From contig CM049319.1 in the NCBI GenBank assembly GCA_026874595.1, positions 14,847,601 through 14,911,600 of the forward strand: DNA of 64,000 nt, in the 5' to 3' direction. Numbering within the stretch: the first letter of the stretch is position 1; each line of letters begins with the position of its first letter. The translations under genes and the position numbers were made by a program. A model generated the notes under the pieces. The model ran no database searches. It saw only the letters and a program-made list of their open reading frames with translations, and was not told the DNA's origin. This document shows, in pieces, positions 36,857 through 49,299 of this stretch. The DNA comes from Sipunculus nudus (lineage: Eukaryota; Annelida; Sipuncula; Golfingiida; Sipunculidae).

Positions 36857-38468
36857 AGGTGCCTGTTGTACAAAAAAACGGGACAAAACAGAACAAAAGA
36901 AAGGGTACAGACAAAACAGTCTCGGTCAAGAAACGTAAATTTTTACTACATTTCAAGAAAAAAACTCAATGATTTTGAATACAAGATCATATGACATTCA
37001 CAAGTTTCTGTATTAGAAATAATTTTGTAATAACGCTAATATTACTGAAATGAATTTCATATTGCAGGAGTAAACAAAATGTAATAGAGTGATGAGGGGC
37101 ATGAGGGACACAAGCTGATTAGATATAAACTGCAGGGGTAAACAAAATGCAGTGATATTGGGCTGTTATATGATATTGGATATCTTAGGGCAGCAAATAG
37201 CCAAGAGATATTCATTATAATTATCTATATAAAAAACATGAAAGAAGTGCCCTTGTTAATGTGTATATTAAGAATGAATTTACCAGTATGAGTACATCAT
37301 TTTTATTTTTTTGTAAGTTTCGCAGAAATATTTCTGTTATTAAGCTGACTTCTTTATATTCAGTTTTAGTGACATTCATTTCAGTAATGACAAAAATTGT
37401 TTGCTGTTATCATATGTAACACATTTAAGTTACTTATGCCTTTGAAAAATCTGTATTGTTGACCAAATCAAATAATTTCATAATTACTGTCAGATCCGGC
37501 CATAAGCATCCAGCTTGTGATATTTATATATTTATTTTGATGCAAATAATGCATATGTGATTAACTGTTGTGCTGATATTTATCAAATTATTTTATACAG
37601 TTATATTGCTTTAACTAGTATGAGACACAAGTGGCCAAGGGATATTTAGTATGTGTCACATGACATCTATCAAAATATGAATGCAGTGCCCTTGTTAATG
37701 TCCAATTTTTACTGGATGTACTGGTATGTGGTCATTAATGTTTGTATATTTTGTTAAAGAAGGGCTTAACTATTCATGCTCTCCAGGTTATTTCTTTTGA
37801 ATATTAGCTTTAATAATTTTTAACATTTATACTAATTGTTTGCTGCTATGTTGGGCTTTCTGGTGACTGATTTTTTTTAAAAGTTTGCTCTCCACGTGAA
37901 ATAATTTCATAATTAAAGTCACTAATAATATTACAATATATTTATATATTTGTTTTGATGAGTATAATGTGTGTTTAACAAGTCTTTGTTTCTGTTGTTT
38001 CACACGGGTACATATCCATTAACAATTTAATGTCCTATTGAATTAGACAAAATATACTGAAAAATACAGAACTGTATACAAAAAATACAAAAAGTATACC
38101 AGAAGGTGTCCCAAATTTAATTTTTAGTGCTTTTTGGTACTCATTTCAGTGCTTTCCTGTACTTTTCAAGCTTTTAATGTCCTATTGAATTATTCAGAGA
38201 ATATATTCTGAAAAATACAGAAAAGTGTTAAATAAAATTCAAAAATGAACTGAATTGCTTAAAAGTATGCCAGAATGTGTTCCAAATGTAATTTTGGTTA
38301 CGTTTCGGTACACATTTCAGTACTTTTCGGTATATTTTCGGTAATTATCAAGACTCGGCGGGAGAATTTGAACCTATCTAGTGGTCCGTCTGTTCAGGGG
38401 GTCAGCTCTCTTATCAGCTCCGGCACTGTCTCCTGACTGGCGCCGCTGCATGGACATGCTGCTATGCC

Positions 38469-38490
38469 GGGGGGGGGGGGGGGGGGGGGG
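38469..38490 (+). repeat. G22 homopolymer
   Basis: Twenty-two consecutive G, the longest pure G run in the window. Confidence 0.9.
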
Positions 38491-39420
38491 TCATGGTCAA
38501 GGGAATCATCAGACCTGTACGTGTTAATAGCAGTCCCCTCTGAGGAGTTAATTACCGCTCCAGTCTCGAGTAAAGTGATACAGTATTGGGCTAAACCATG
38601 ATAACCCGACATATACACGTCATGTCACGCCTCAAAGTCGCGTATTTCTGTAAAGTGAATACGGGAAAATGGCACGTTAAATTTTGTCTCGTATTTTAAC
38701 GCATATTTTTCTCAGTGCAAATCATACATATGGTAATCAAGAGCTCATGGAGGCTATGCCGCGCGTGGTACGCTAATCCAATTCCCCACTGAGAATTCCA
38801 TTCTACCGCATGTCTCATGCAGGGACCAATAAACGCTTATGATCAAAAAGCTAGAGCGGAAAAAAATAACCTTCTCGCCTTCCGCTTACCGCACGCTAAG
38901 TAAACGCAGCTTAATGTTGATGAACCGAGCCAAACAGAACCGAACCGCCCACCAAAATTTATTTGAAATAAAACACAAAAGTGATATTGGATCCGAAAAA
39001 GCAAAATTAAGTTACAAGTCAAAGCTCTGTAGGAAGAGTAACAAAATGACAAAATGAAAACCTGCTAAGAGCAAAACGTGACAAAAAGTGCACAAAAAAG
39101 TGATACGCAGAGTAATTTAAACTATCCAACACTGGAAAGGTCTGTACAGTGACGCAACTAAAGGAAACAATTTACTAAAAACGCTTCAAGAAAAGTTCCT
39201 CTGATCCTTCGAATGGTGAGCCGCCTTCAGTGACGAAACGTCCCATGCTTGACGAAGGGTCAACTTTTCGTCGCTTCCCCAAATGGAGAGAAAAATGGTG
39301 TTTGAACACGATACGACCTTATTTTCTAGAAAGGTAGCTGTGTTGTCAGTTCACATAATAGCATTAAATAAAGCTTCTGCAGGTTTGTATAAGTATCTTA
39401 TATAGAACATAAATGTTACA

Positions 39421-40086
39421 CATTGCTTTTTACCTCAGTTATCAAGTGTTTTGGTCCAAGAAGACACGGCAATGTTCAGAGCGGTCATGACCTTAGCAGT
39501 GAGAACGTGTTCATAGCAACATGTCTCTTGTGTACGGTTTCTAGCTGGATTATTAAGGGATTACACATATTTAAACTAAGAATATAAAATGCGTATATTA
39601 GCTTACCGTAACTGGACTGGGTATAAATACAATGATATAACACATTGCTTTTTACCTCAGTTATCAAGTGTTTTGGTCCAAGACGACACGGCATTGTTCA
39701 GAGCGGTCATGACCTTAGCAGTGAGAACGTGTTCATAGCAACATGTCTCCTGTGTACGGTTTCTAGCTGGATTATTAAGGGATTACACATATTTAAACTA
39801 AGAATATAAAATGCGTATATTAGCTTACCATAACTGGACTGGGTATAAATACAATGATATAACACATTGCTTTTTACCTCAGTTATCAAGTGTTTTGGTC
39901 CAAGACGACACGGCATTGTTCAGAGCGGTCATGACCTTAGCAGTGAGAACGTGTTCATAGCAACATGTCTCTGTTTACGGTTTCTTGCTGGAATATTAAG
40001 GGATTACACATATTTAAACTAAGAATATAAAATGTGTATATTAGCCTACCATAACTGGACTGGGTGTAAATAAAATGATATAACAG
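39421..40086 (+). repeat. Tandem triplicate, 222-bp unit
   Basis: Three copies beginning CATTGCTTTTTACCTCAGTT at 39421, 39643 and 39865 differ at only a few positions, so the array is young. The first two units keep an identical-length 69-codon minus-strand frame that differs by one residue. This follows from sequence identity and is not evidence of a gene. Confidence 0.95.
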
Positions 40087-40231
40087 GAATTTTCATGGAT
40101 TTTAGTCTTTTTTATTGATGTGTAATGGTGTACAAAGCCGTGACACACGTCGACTCGAGAAAGACTGCTTAGGCCTCACGGGTGGTGCATTCAGAGACGG
40201 AAAGAAACCACATTAAATCAATCAGCACTAA

Positions 40232-42229
40232 ACAAGGGACCCATGGGTCACGGCGCTCAGTTGAAGTTTAAAATTTTGGCAAATGCAAAATATGCAGATT
40301 TTTATTGTAATGTTTTTCATATGTATAAGCATATGAGAAGCTAAGAGGAAATGGCCCCCCTAAACTTATAGTAAAGTTCTAAATATATGATTGCAAAACT
40401 ATAACTCTGAAAAGTCTGTCATGAAGAAAAACAGAAAAAGATTTTAGATACTGCGGTGCATATGAAAAATTTACAGATGGACAGGCAAGGGGAAAGAATG
40501 GACTGATACCTTTAATTCACTTGCAGGGGAAAAATGCATTTAAGTTAATATTAAACCCTATTTTTTAGCATATCCCCTTTTTCCATTTATAGTTTTATCA
40601 TATTATTTTTTTTTATTTACAAGTTTTATAAATTTGTAAAAAAAAAATCCGGAAGTATAAGTTAAAATATCAGAATTGTAAGTTGCAATCATTATTTATC
40701 CAGAGTTCAGCTCCTCGGTGATTTTTACTGGCCTGTTAAGACCGTGGCCAGAGCGCATGTCCTGCCCAAATGACATTTCCGTGCAATATGCGGTCACGCC
40801 GGTCCACTATAATCCCCATTGGTCCCCCATATCCATTGTAACGCCTCTAAAGGAATTTTCATTCTCTAAAGGAAGTAAAAGATTTTAATCCAAAGACCAC
40901 ATGACTCCGCTTTCTATGCGAGGGCTTTTCAGTTTGGTCAACACCGGGCACTGAGTCCAGTGATGTGACCACCATTTGACAGTTTTTTAAGGGTTACAGG
41001 TATGTTGATTTTTATACATTCAAATATATCTTTCCATGATAACCACGCATGGTGTCAAAAGTTCGGCCAAGTCATGTGCTTTATGAAGTGTTTTTATTTC
41101 AAAAGAAGACCCACAACTTGATTATCATTCGGGTGGGGGGGGGGGGGGGGGGTCACATATATCCGTTGTCTGTAGGGACGGTTAAACATGAAAAAAATAT
41201 CACCAGTACATCTTTAAATTGATAACAAACTAGGATCTGTAGTCAGGGCGTACAGAACTCCACCAGTGTTTCCTTTAATATCAGTCGTCTTCACGTGTAT
41301 GCGTTAATGTGTGAACACTGTCATGCTTCAGTAACACGAGATCACCTTTCGAGTGGGAGAATAAATAAATACGAATGGGTGGCTTACATAAGGGGACAAA
41401 GGAACGGTTCTTTGTCATAATCCCCACTGAACCCCATTTCCATTATATCGCCTGTTAAAGAATTTTACTCTGTCAAAAGGTATTAAAGATTTTAAATTAA
41501 AGCGCGGAACACATGTCCACATGAATCTTTTATTAGGGAGCACTTTCCCGTTGAGTGCGAGGACAAAAAGAGCTGAGACCCTTTACACGATCACCGTTTT
41601 ATAGGTTTACAGGTATGTTGATTTTTGTACATCCAGAAGTATCTTTCCATGATAACCATGGTATTAATAGTCCGGCCGATTTATGGGTTGTTTTAACCCC
41701 TGGGGGGGGGGGGGGGTCCTCAATCTCAAAAATTGGCAAAATTCAGATTTAATTTTGGGTAAACAATTGAATCTTGAATGAATAAAGTTATATCTATGAA
41801 ATAAAGTCTCTAGCTTCAGCAATTCTTATGATAAGTGAGTAAATATATATTTCTTGAATTTTTACAAGGTGCATTATATTCAACACATTAAGCAATACTG
41901 ACCTAATTTTTTATATGTACATAGAAAATATATGGAAAAATATGCTCACTAAATATGATCAAAAACAGATCAGTGGTTTTGATATAAGCCAGTCTTGAAG
42001 CGTAACAATGGGGTTTTGATGGAAAACGTGGGGTTTTCCTTTGATATCTCGAAGGAACAAAGTCCTAATGACCCAGTTTTCTGTATGTTAGGAGATTTTG
42101 GTGACATCTAACTGTTTGCTAAATTTTGGATTCGTAGGTCCAATAGTTTGAAAACGTGCCTTGTTAAGGGACGGATGGACAAAGGACCACGACCATATAG
42201 CTCAGATGACTTATAGTCAGCTGAGCTAA
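40232..42229 (+). mobile_element. Family B element (copy 3)
   Basis: Starts ACAAGGGACCCATGGGTCAC and ends TATAGTCAGCTGAGCTAA. It contains a direct duplication around CTTTCCATGATAACCA (near 41030 and 41640), each copy followed within about 110 bp by a G run. No transposase is seen. Confidence 0.7.
41135..41152 (+). repeat. G18 homopolymer
   Basis: Eighteen consecutive G in family B copy 3; a related G15 run lies at 41702-41716. Confidence 0.9.
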
Positions 42230-42830
42230 CAACTCACAAGTCCGTTAGTAAGCTTACGTTGGCCGCCTACGTACTCTTACATACGAAACAGCGGAAGTCA
42301 TCCCTAAGCTGATTAATTTACAATCTCGGACCCTCCTCTGGACCGACAAACTGACAGGCCACACCATCTAGCGCGCCGACTTTAGAGACTGTCCCTTCAC
42401 TGACGCTTTTCCAGCATATATACTGCATGATGTTTAGACCCACATCCTGGCCATTCTTGGCCTATTGCCTTACATTATTAGTATGAGACCTGTCACTCAA
42501 TGCATGAATACAAAAATACAGGCCCCGCAGAGACAAAACTGAGAGAAAAATCAAGTATGCAGGCGCGTTCTTTTTGAAGCCTACATTAAACGACATTAAT
42601 AAATGTTATTACAAGAAATCGTCTGGACTGTGATCGGCAAGAACTAATTGTCCCTGGAATTACGACTGTTCTGAATCCATCTAAAATAAAATAAAACACC
42701 TGGGTTCCCGATACGGTTATTAATATACAAAAATTTATAATGACAATATTTTTTTTATTATCCTTATTTTAATGTGAATAACTAAGTCAGCTGAGCGATG
42801 GCGATGTCATAGGATGAGGCCTATTAATTT
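42230..42830 (+). repeat. Duplicated block E (uninterrupted copy)
   Basis: Matches 51754-51868 joined to 55803-56322. It includes CTCTGGACCGACAAACTGAC, CATCTAGCGCGCCGAC, TTCCAGCATATATACTG and CATAGGATGAGGCCTATT. It is the empty-site version of the sequence hit by the 3.93-kb MULE. Confidence 0.85.
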
Positions 42831-42839
42831 TTTCTCTGG

Positions 42840-43600
42840 TGCATGGACGCCGTGGTGTTGTGGACCTCTACAGCCGCACCCGTACTGTTCTTCTGGATCG
42901 CCCCCTATTGCTTAGAACGTCCTCCGCCGGATGATCAACTGCTATTTTTGTCGCTGGCACTGAACTCGCCCTATTGACAATCAACTTATTTTTGTCCCTG
43001 CAACGCGACCCGCTCTATTGTCGACTATGGTGGGTTCTATTGTGGGCTCCGACTTCAGAACAATTCTATTGATTAAAGTCGCTGCCTCATTGAAATAAAA
43101 CTACTTTGACGCATTTTACCGCTTTTCATGAATCCTATAAGAGGACTCGTTACCGCACTTCAGCGAGGACTCGATTATGAACTTTTCATGTTAACTTGTC
43201 AACCCCGGGGAAACGGAGCTTATTTGTGGGTCGACCTCCCGCTCAAGAAACCATGGACATTTATTTGTGAAGAGGAAGGACTTTTATTTCTGTGTTGTGT
43301 TACTGTTGACCAGAGCATCTTCCATTGAACATTTGGACTTCAGTTAAGTATTTATTTAGTTGCAGCCATTACGAAAGACTTTGTTTAATATTACTTATGT
43401 ATTGATTCTATGATTACTTGTTATTGTAATTATTGTATATATATTAATATAGCACCATTTTTGCACTTAAACCCTTGTTGTGTTAATATAAGAATGTGTG
43501 TCAGAGGTTTTGTGTTATGGTTCGGCCAGTCTGATTTGCTGTGTGAAAGAGAACCGTAACTAATATATATTATAGAACATATATATATATATATACTAGA
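42840..43600. other. GC-richer segment, not identified
   Basis: More balanced in composition than its surroundings, with repeated CCCTATTG motifs near 42.90-43.03 kb and a 66-codon plus-strand frame at 43128-43328 without known motifs. It is absent from the parallel repeat block near 56.3 kb, so it may be an insertion, perhaps a solo LTR, but matching terminal duplications were not found. Confidence 0.3.
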
Positions 43601-43639
43601 TGTGGTCGGACAATGGTCTTCAGAGGGCCCCGCGCTTCC

Positions 43640-44175
43640 GCTAGTGCTGGACTAGTTTATATATAGGTAAAAAATCAAGTTAAATTTGAAAAATATGACA
43701 AACAAACATGTATTTATCAAATGCATGAGGGAAAAATCCTACTGAATCAAATGATATTAAAGAAGATATGTCTGGAAAAAATGTGCAATAGAAAATCACT
43801 GAATGTAGTCTGTTGGCTATATTTGATTTTAAGCAAGTCCGTAATTCAACAGGTCTGGGGCCCTCATAGGCACCAATGATCCCTGTGAAATTGGGAAAGC
43901 TTCAGTAATGTTGTTATTGAGTTATCGCGTGCGAAAGAAAATCAGTGATCGGGCTGTGGCGGCCATATTGGAATTAAAACAGGTCTGTAATTCAATAGGT
44001 CTGGAGCCGTCATAGGTACCAACTATCCCTGTGAATTTGGGGAAGCTGCAGTATGTTGATGTGGGGTAATCGCCCGCGAAAGAAAGTGTCACTGACGAAA
44101 GTAAGGACGGACGGACGGACTGACGGAAAGACTGACTGACACGGTGATCACTATAGGGCACCACTTGTCAAGCGG
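43640..44175 (+). repeat. Interspersed repeat D1 with internal duplication
   Basis: Two diverged units share AATTCAAxAGGTCTGG, ATCCCTGTGAA and CGCGAAAGAAA (near 43830 and 43985). A GGACGGACGGACGGAC tract and GGCACCACTTGTCAAGCGGG follow. Confidence 0.65.
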
Positions 44176-44269
44176 GGCCCCAGTAAATATAGTTGCATCC
44201 AAGTTCACTGATAAAATATATTTAATGTGGATATATTTAATGTATAGCTCCGAAGACTGAAATTTGCAA

Positions 44270-44760
44270 TATATTATCTAAGCTATAGGGATCTAAATCC
44301 GGTTGTCCGTGAACAAGGCACAAATCGTAACCGCTTGGCCTAGAATCTTAAAACCCATAGAGGCCTATAAAAACCTGAAATTAAGTCACTGCTACCTGTA
44401 TTCTGCGAGCACCGGAGCTCGAATGTACCCCCTAGAATAGTTGAAAAATGGACACAAGCTTATGTATCTGAATGCCTGGTGCATTGATTGCCATGATTCT
44501 TTCCATTCATATTGATAAAAAAGTGTTTCATGATCTATCGAAGACTGGTGGTGCCACCTGTATTTTAGCTCAGTTGAATGAAATTCATCAGAGCTATAGC
44601 GATCAGTCTTTGTCCGATTTCCCTCAGTCCGTTCGTCTGTTTGTCTGTCTGTCCATTATCCAGGCACAAATCGTAACCGATGGATTCGGAATCTTCTCAC
44701 TTGACATCCAGGGAGGTCCATGAAATATTTCCTTGGAAACCTAAAATTATTTCTCTGTAA
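44270..44760 (+). repeat. Interspersed repeat D2 (copy 1)
   Basis: Shares GGTTGTCCGTGAACAAGGCA, CTGCTACCTGTATTCTGCGA and GAGCTATAGCGATCAGTCTT with 56509-56883. No coding motif. Confidence 0.75.
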
Positions 44761-44884
44761 CCCATATTCTCTGAGCTATGGGGCTCATAAATACTCCAAG
44801 AGTAATTAAAAATTTGATACAAAAGCTTCAGTATGAATAACTAATGTATTTAATGCCATGATCCTTTGCATGCACATTGATCAT

Positions 44885-44902
44885 GGGGGGGGGGGGGGGG
44901 GG
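44885..44902 (+). repeat. G18 homopolymer
   Basis: Eighteen consecutive G. Confidence 0.9.
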
Positions 44903-45479
44903 TTCATTTGTTCTTCAAGAAATGTAAAAGAACATGATTTGAGATTAATACTGAACACATTTGCAAATTTTGTTGAACCTAGAAAATTTTAATTTGAATA
45001 AGATTAAGGGAGTTTTCTGTAAAAATTTCTTGGAATCCACAAATAATGTCATTGTGACCTACATTTTGCAAGCTGCCTGAAAGAATATGCTTGTAACATT
45101 TTATTTTTTGGATGGGCACAAATGGTGGCAGTTTGATTTAGGGTAGACTGGCCAAGTCTCTGAAATCATGGCCCTTAATTGTTGCATCTGACAGAGCAAT
45201 CAAACGTTCCCTCACTGAATCGCGCTTAGTGTAGGTACTGCCACCTCGCACTCGCGGCAACTTATATAACTAATCACCATACTCTGACCCTCATATTTAG
45301 TGATAAGACCTAATACTGAGTTTCATCTATCGGTACATAGAATCACGTCTTATCTTAAGCATTTTAGTAGTAAAAATAAATACACTAAAGCCCAGGCAGG
45401 GCTAGATTTAGGGTAAAGTCACTCAGTACTCAATATCTAAGGTCTATTGACAAAATGCATGGTTATGAGTACTCTGGGA

Positions 45480-46340
45480 GTCATGTTACCTATTGTTCAA
45501 GATTCCTTGTTGTAATCAGAAATCACGGCTGCCCAGGTTATCAGGAAATAAATCGTAACAACTTGAATTAGAAATTTTTTTGCTTGCCGGAAATCTTCGA
45601 TTTCGGCAAGCATGTTGGTCAGTTCCGTATGTCCATTTGTCTGTCTTTTTGTTTGTTTGTCTGCGCTCTCCTGGCCACAGTTTTGCAGCAATCAGACTTG
45701 AAACTTACAGGGATGATTGACAACCCAAATTCCTGGAACCCCATTGTTTTTGGTCAACATCGCATCATGGTGAAGGTCAAGGTCATTGAAAATATGCAAT
45801 ACAGTTTTTGCTCCATAACTTTGTAACAAATGGTCGTAGCCACTTAAACCATAGCTTGTTTTATTTGTCATCCCATGGCCTTTTATATGATGGGTACCTG
45901 ACTCAAATCTGCCGTTACCATGGTTACGCATTTTGGGTTAAATCTTGATAATTTGAAAATAGTCATGCTACATTTTCTATCTTTATCAATTTTTAAGCTA
46001 CAGACGTCTGCTTTTGGTCATTATGTAGCTTGTAGGCAGCTTGACATGATAAAACTGAAAGTCTCGCCAAATCTCGCACTAGATCTGGTCAAACGTGAAA
46101 ACGAGAATACACGGAAATGCTCCGCGACTTTTTTAAGCTAGACCGCTCTAGTTTTCGGTATTTCGTAACATTTTGCCAGCTTGACATGATAAAACTACAA
46201 GTCTCGTCAAATCTCGCACCATATGTTGTCAAACGAGAAAAAACGAGATTTCACGGAAATGCTTATAACTCGGCGACTTTTACAGCTACACAGGTCTAGT
46301 TTTCGGCATTTCACAACATATGACCAGCTTGACACGCCAG
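45480..46340 (+). repeat. Interspersed repeat with hairpin and internal tandem units
   Basis: Contains a hairpin at 45582-45609 (CTTGCCG and AAATC, mirrored by GATTT and CGGCAAG). From 45985 it has two to three diverged units with GCTTGACATGATAAAACT and AAATCTCGCAC. No gene is recognised. Confidence 0.6.
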
Positions 46341-46557
46341 AAAGTGACCGGTTTCAGCGAAGAAAACTACAGTTATGGTAGCCCGGGTTTAGCTTTAAAA
46401 ATCGGCTATGAAGTAGGGAAACGTTCCACAATACTGGAGAGAATAGCCCTGGAGAAGACAGATAAACAAGCCACAGAGTAGGCGCAAGCGTTCACGCGAC
46501 TTTTTGACAAACATTGTTCGTAAGAGGTGTCTTCACAAGCACTAAGTACAAAGTACA

Positions 46558-47737
46558 ATGTATTCAAACAAAAGAAACAAACAAAAGGTGTTGCCATTGA
46601 CAGAAGACATAGTAACAATGTCAGCATACATGCCGAAGCAGGGAGAATACTACTGTAACAAATTGGGAAAAGGTGATTCTTTAGAAATAATAAGTGCGTT
46701 GATCAAGCTTAATGAAATTACCCGAGGGAAAATGATCCTGTTTAATCGACGGAAACAGGGAGAGGCCTCTAAAATGAAGCTTTTAGACTCAGACAAAACT
46801 GACAGAAAGTCCTTATGGATTCTTTGTCCAAAGTTGAGGCAGAGCGCTGCCGACAGCTTTATCGTGTTGAGATCGTTTGCAAAAGAGTAAGGACTGTTAC
46901 GGTAATTTTTACAGGACAAATGAAGGAGTGGCTGGACACACATATCCAAACAAGGGCCAAATGTGGGATAAATAAGCGAAATGTGTACATATTTCCCATC
47001 TGCAACTACTCTAATGAAGGATACATTCGTGGATGTGACGTAATCAGAAAACTTTGTGAGGAGTGTGGGGCCGAAAGACCGGAGGCCATATTTATAGGTC
47101 AACCCTTCTAAGAAAACAAATAGCAACCCTGATGCAGATAATAAATCTGCAAGAGAATAAACTGTCCTTGCCAGTTTTCTGGGGCCCGACATTCGAGTAC
47201 ATTGTCAATATTATCGTCTGCCAGAGGAAACTTTACATTGTGCCAAGGTAGCAAAACTGCTTTTGGGAGAAGAGCGTAGAGCCCAAATCTGGCAGGAAAA
47301 CATTAGATGAAGTATCCATCCAACTGGATGATGGTAAGTATTCCTTTTAATTGTATCTCCGCTGATAAGTCGAATGGTTTCGTTACTGTTGCACATATTA
47401 AAATATATGCTCACATCATGAGACTAACTCCGTTTTATGTATTTTTACTGGAATCAATTAACAGTTATACATGAAACAAATGTATGTTTCTGGGCAAGTG
47501 TCAAGTACCGGGTTTTATGTCCTTAAATGGACAAAAAGTTGTATATTTTACAAATTTAAATAGCAATTTCTAAAAATACTCAGAATTCTACATTACGCTT
47601 CATGCACATTATTGCTACCAATCAAAACTTGAAGTTCTTTTGGTACTTGGGTTATCTCATTTGAACATCCCGTTAAACGACTGTAGATGCTGAAGAAGAC
47701 GAGACAGAAATGGGGGACTGGGATGAAGGAGGACCCA
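46558..47737 (+). pseudogene. Tyrosine-recombinase-like gene, decayed
   Basis: Readable pieces in order: LTEDIVTMSAYM, KLNEITRGKMILFNRRKQGE (arginine-bearing segment of the fold), VEAERCRQLYRVEIVCKRVR (beta-hairpin lysine region), IRGCDVIRKLCEECGAERPE, STLLRKQIATLMQIINLQEN (second arginine helix), ASFLGPDIRVHCQYYRLPEE (Gly-His box and tyrosine), KSGRKTLDEVSIQLDD. Frames change near 46815, 47100, 47165 and 47275. The conserved His of the Gly-His box is Pro here. After donor GTAAGT at 47335 a second exon at 47687-47737 encodes an acidic DAEEDETEMGDWDEGG tail. An N-terminal part is missing. It fits the recombinase genes found in Crypton-like elements or their host-retained relatives; the clade is uncertain. 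Confidence 0.7.
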
Positions 47738-47909
47738 TTGAAGGTATGTCCATCTGCACGTTTACCTTGTTTAATATTTACTTAGGCCATTATTCTTGTT
47801 CATATGGAATCATAATTTTATGGTTTAACCTATTTTACAAATACGGTGCTTAAAAGTATATATCTGAATGTGTGTTTGAATTTAAATACGTTTTATTCAT
47901 CCAGATTAT

Positions 47910-49291
47910 CACTGATAAAGGGAACTTCTTTCATTCGCCCCTTGTTCATCCGCCAACATCGCCATCCGCCAACAAATGACAAAGTCCTTACTACTTATTT
48001 ACCTCGTTCATTTGCCTGCCTCGCTATCCGCTTTTTTACCCAAATGTGCCACATTCCCTTGATCATACGCCAGCTTCCTGATTCCAGCTTAAGACACGTC
48101 GGAAATATTTTTTTATTATACAAAAAAACAACATACATATAGCACATATACATAAATAATAAACACATACAAATACATATTCGGAAATATTTCGTCAAGC
48201 CGGGTCGTTATCGCTTGGGTTTAGCTGACCTGGCCAAGTCGTGTTTACAACATGTCACGTCTCACTGCATGTTGATCAAGGATCCGGTACCACTGATAAA
48301 TTAATGACTTAACACCTTTGAGATGTTTGGGAACAGCTGTCATCAGCTGAGTGATTGGTTTAGACTTCCCACTTGAGGCAAACCAGGTGAGCAGTTTGGA
48401 GCATTTAACAGGGATACGAGGTCAAGCGGAAGACAACAGCGAACCTAGGAGATTGTTCTTAGTGAGTAAGTTCACAGGATGAAGCGTACCTGGGATTCCG
48501 TCAGCAGCGCCACCATCGACAATTGTTGGAAACAAAAAGGATTTTTACCCAGGGGTGACCAGCCAAATGAAACTAAACGGCAAGACGGTCCAGAAGCAAA
48601 CAGTGTTCTTCCGCTTCTACAACGAGTGACAGATTGCCTAGGAATTGACCACATTGCACGCTTGTCTCATCAGGAATTCGTCAATGCCGAGCAGAATATA
48701 GGAACAGCACAACCTTTGAGCGATAAAGATATCGTGGAAACAGTGACAGACTTTGATGATACAGTCCGTCCGACCTCTGAACCTGAGAAAATAGTTCCCC
48801 CAATTCCGCACACACCCGCTGAAGTCCGTCAGACCATAAAGACAGTCCTATGATTTTTCGAGAGCTACAACTACAGCGAACAGTCCGATATTGACACATC
48901 TTCCAGAATGGATCATGAGTAACAGCTGTTCAGTCAAAAGCTGACAAACAATGCTTCATTACGAAATTCTTCGGGGCACACTCGGATGAAAGTGAAACGG
49001 CACCAGGAAAATTTTATATTTTGACCGGAAATATTATACATGTATATCTCAGTAAATAAATTGTACACACTATTTTTTCTGTAGTTATTTTTAAATTTTT
49101 CTTTTTATGTGAATGAAGTAATAAACATGTATAAAATGTTTTTTAATATAGTTAAAGACGAGCCTAAGAAATGCATGGCCAGATTTTAGCTGCACTGTCC
49201 GTCCCGTTCGGACCCCTTGATCAATCACCACCCTCGCTTACCCCAAAATTTCCCCCAGTGTCAAGGTTGGCGAATAAAAGAGGTTATACTG
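47910..49291 (+). mobile_element. Tigger/pogo-like element, internally deleted
   Basis: The right end, read inward, is CAGTATAACCTCTTTTATTC followed by GCCAACC, typical of Tigger inverted ends, next to TA at 49292. The left end near 47910 is a poorer match (AACTTCTTTCATTCGCCC) next to a nearby TA. Only the C-terminal part of the transposase remains between them. Confidence 0.65.
48479..48960 (+). pseudogene. Tigger/pogo transposase, C-terminal fragment
   Basis: MKRTWDSVSSATIDNCWKQK followed by GFLPR matches the segment after the DDE catalytic core of Tigger/Jerky proteins, where W..V...TI.NCW..GF is conserved. The frame continues through an acidic stretch and IPHTPAEVRQTIKTVL, is broken by TGA at about 48851, and then resumes as FFESYNYSEQSDIDTSSRMD. 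The CENP-B DNA-binding half and the catalytic DDE core are absent, so it cannot transpose. Confidence 0.7.
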
Positions 49292-49299
49292 TATATATA

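Larger units (their letters stand above)
35490..38356 (+). mobile_element. MULE-like DNA transposon, 2,867 bp, with about 330-bp inverted ends
   Basis: Left end GGGTCTTGAAAAGTACC and right end (reverse complement) GAGTCTTGATAATTACC begin inverted arms of about 330 bp. Each arm contains two internal copies of ACATTTGGGACACTTTCTGG and many AAAGTACCGAAA-like units. The 8-bp duplication GGCGGGAG flanks it at 35482-35489 and 38357-38364. Long inverted ends, an 8-bp duplication and the enclosed transposase relic fit the Mutator-like superfamily. Confidence 0.85.

Noticed and set aside
39485-39916. Repeated 69-codon minus-strand frames as a gene family
   Set aside because: They exist because the 222-bp unit is tandemly copied; no motif, and the third unit does not keep the frame.
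42856-43579. Solo LTR with TGTTG start and GAACA end
   Set aside because: No matching 4-6-bp target duplication flanks these points and no second LTR is present.
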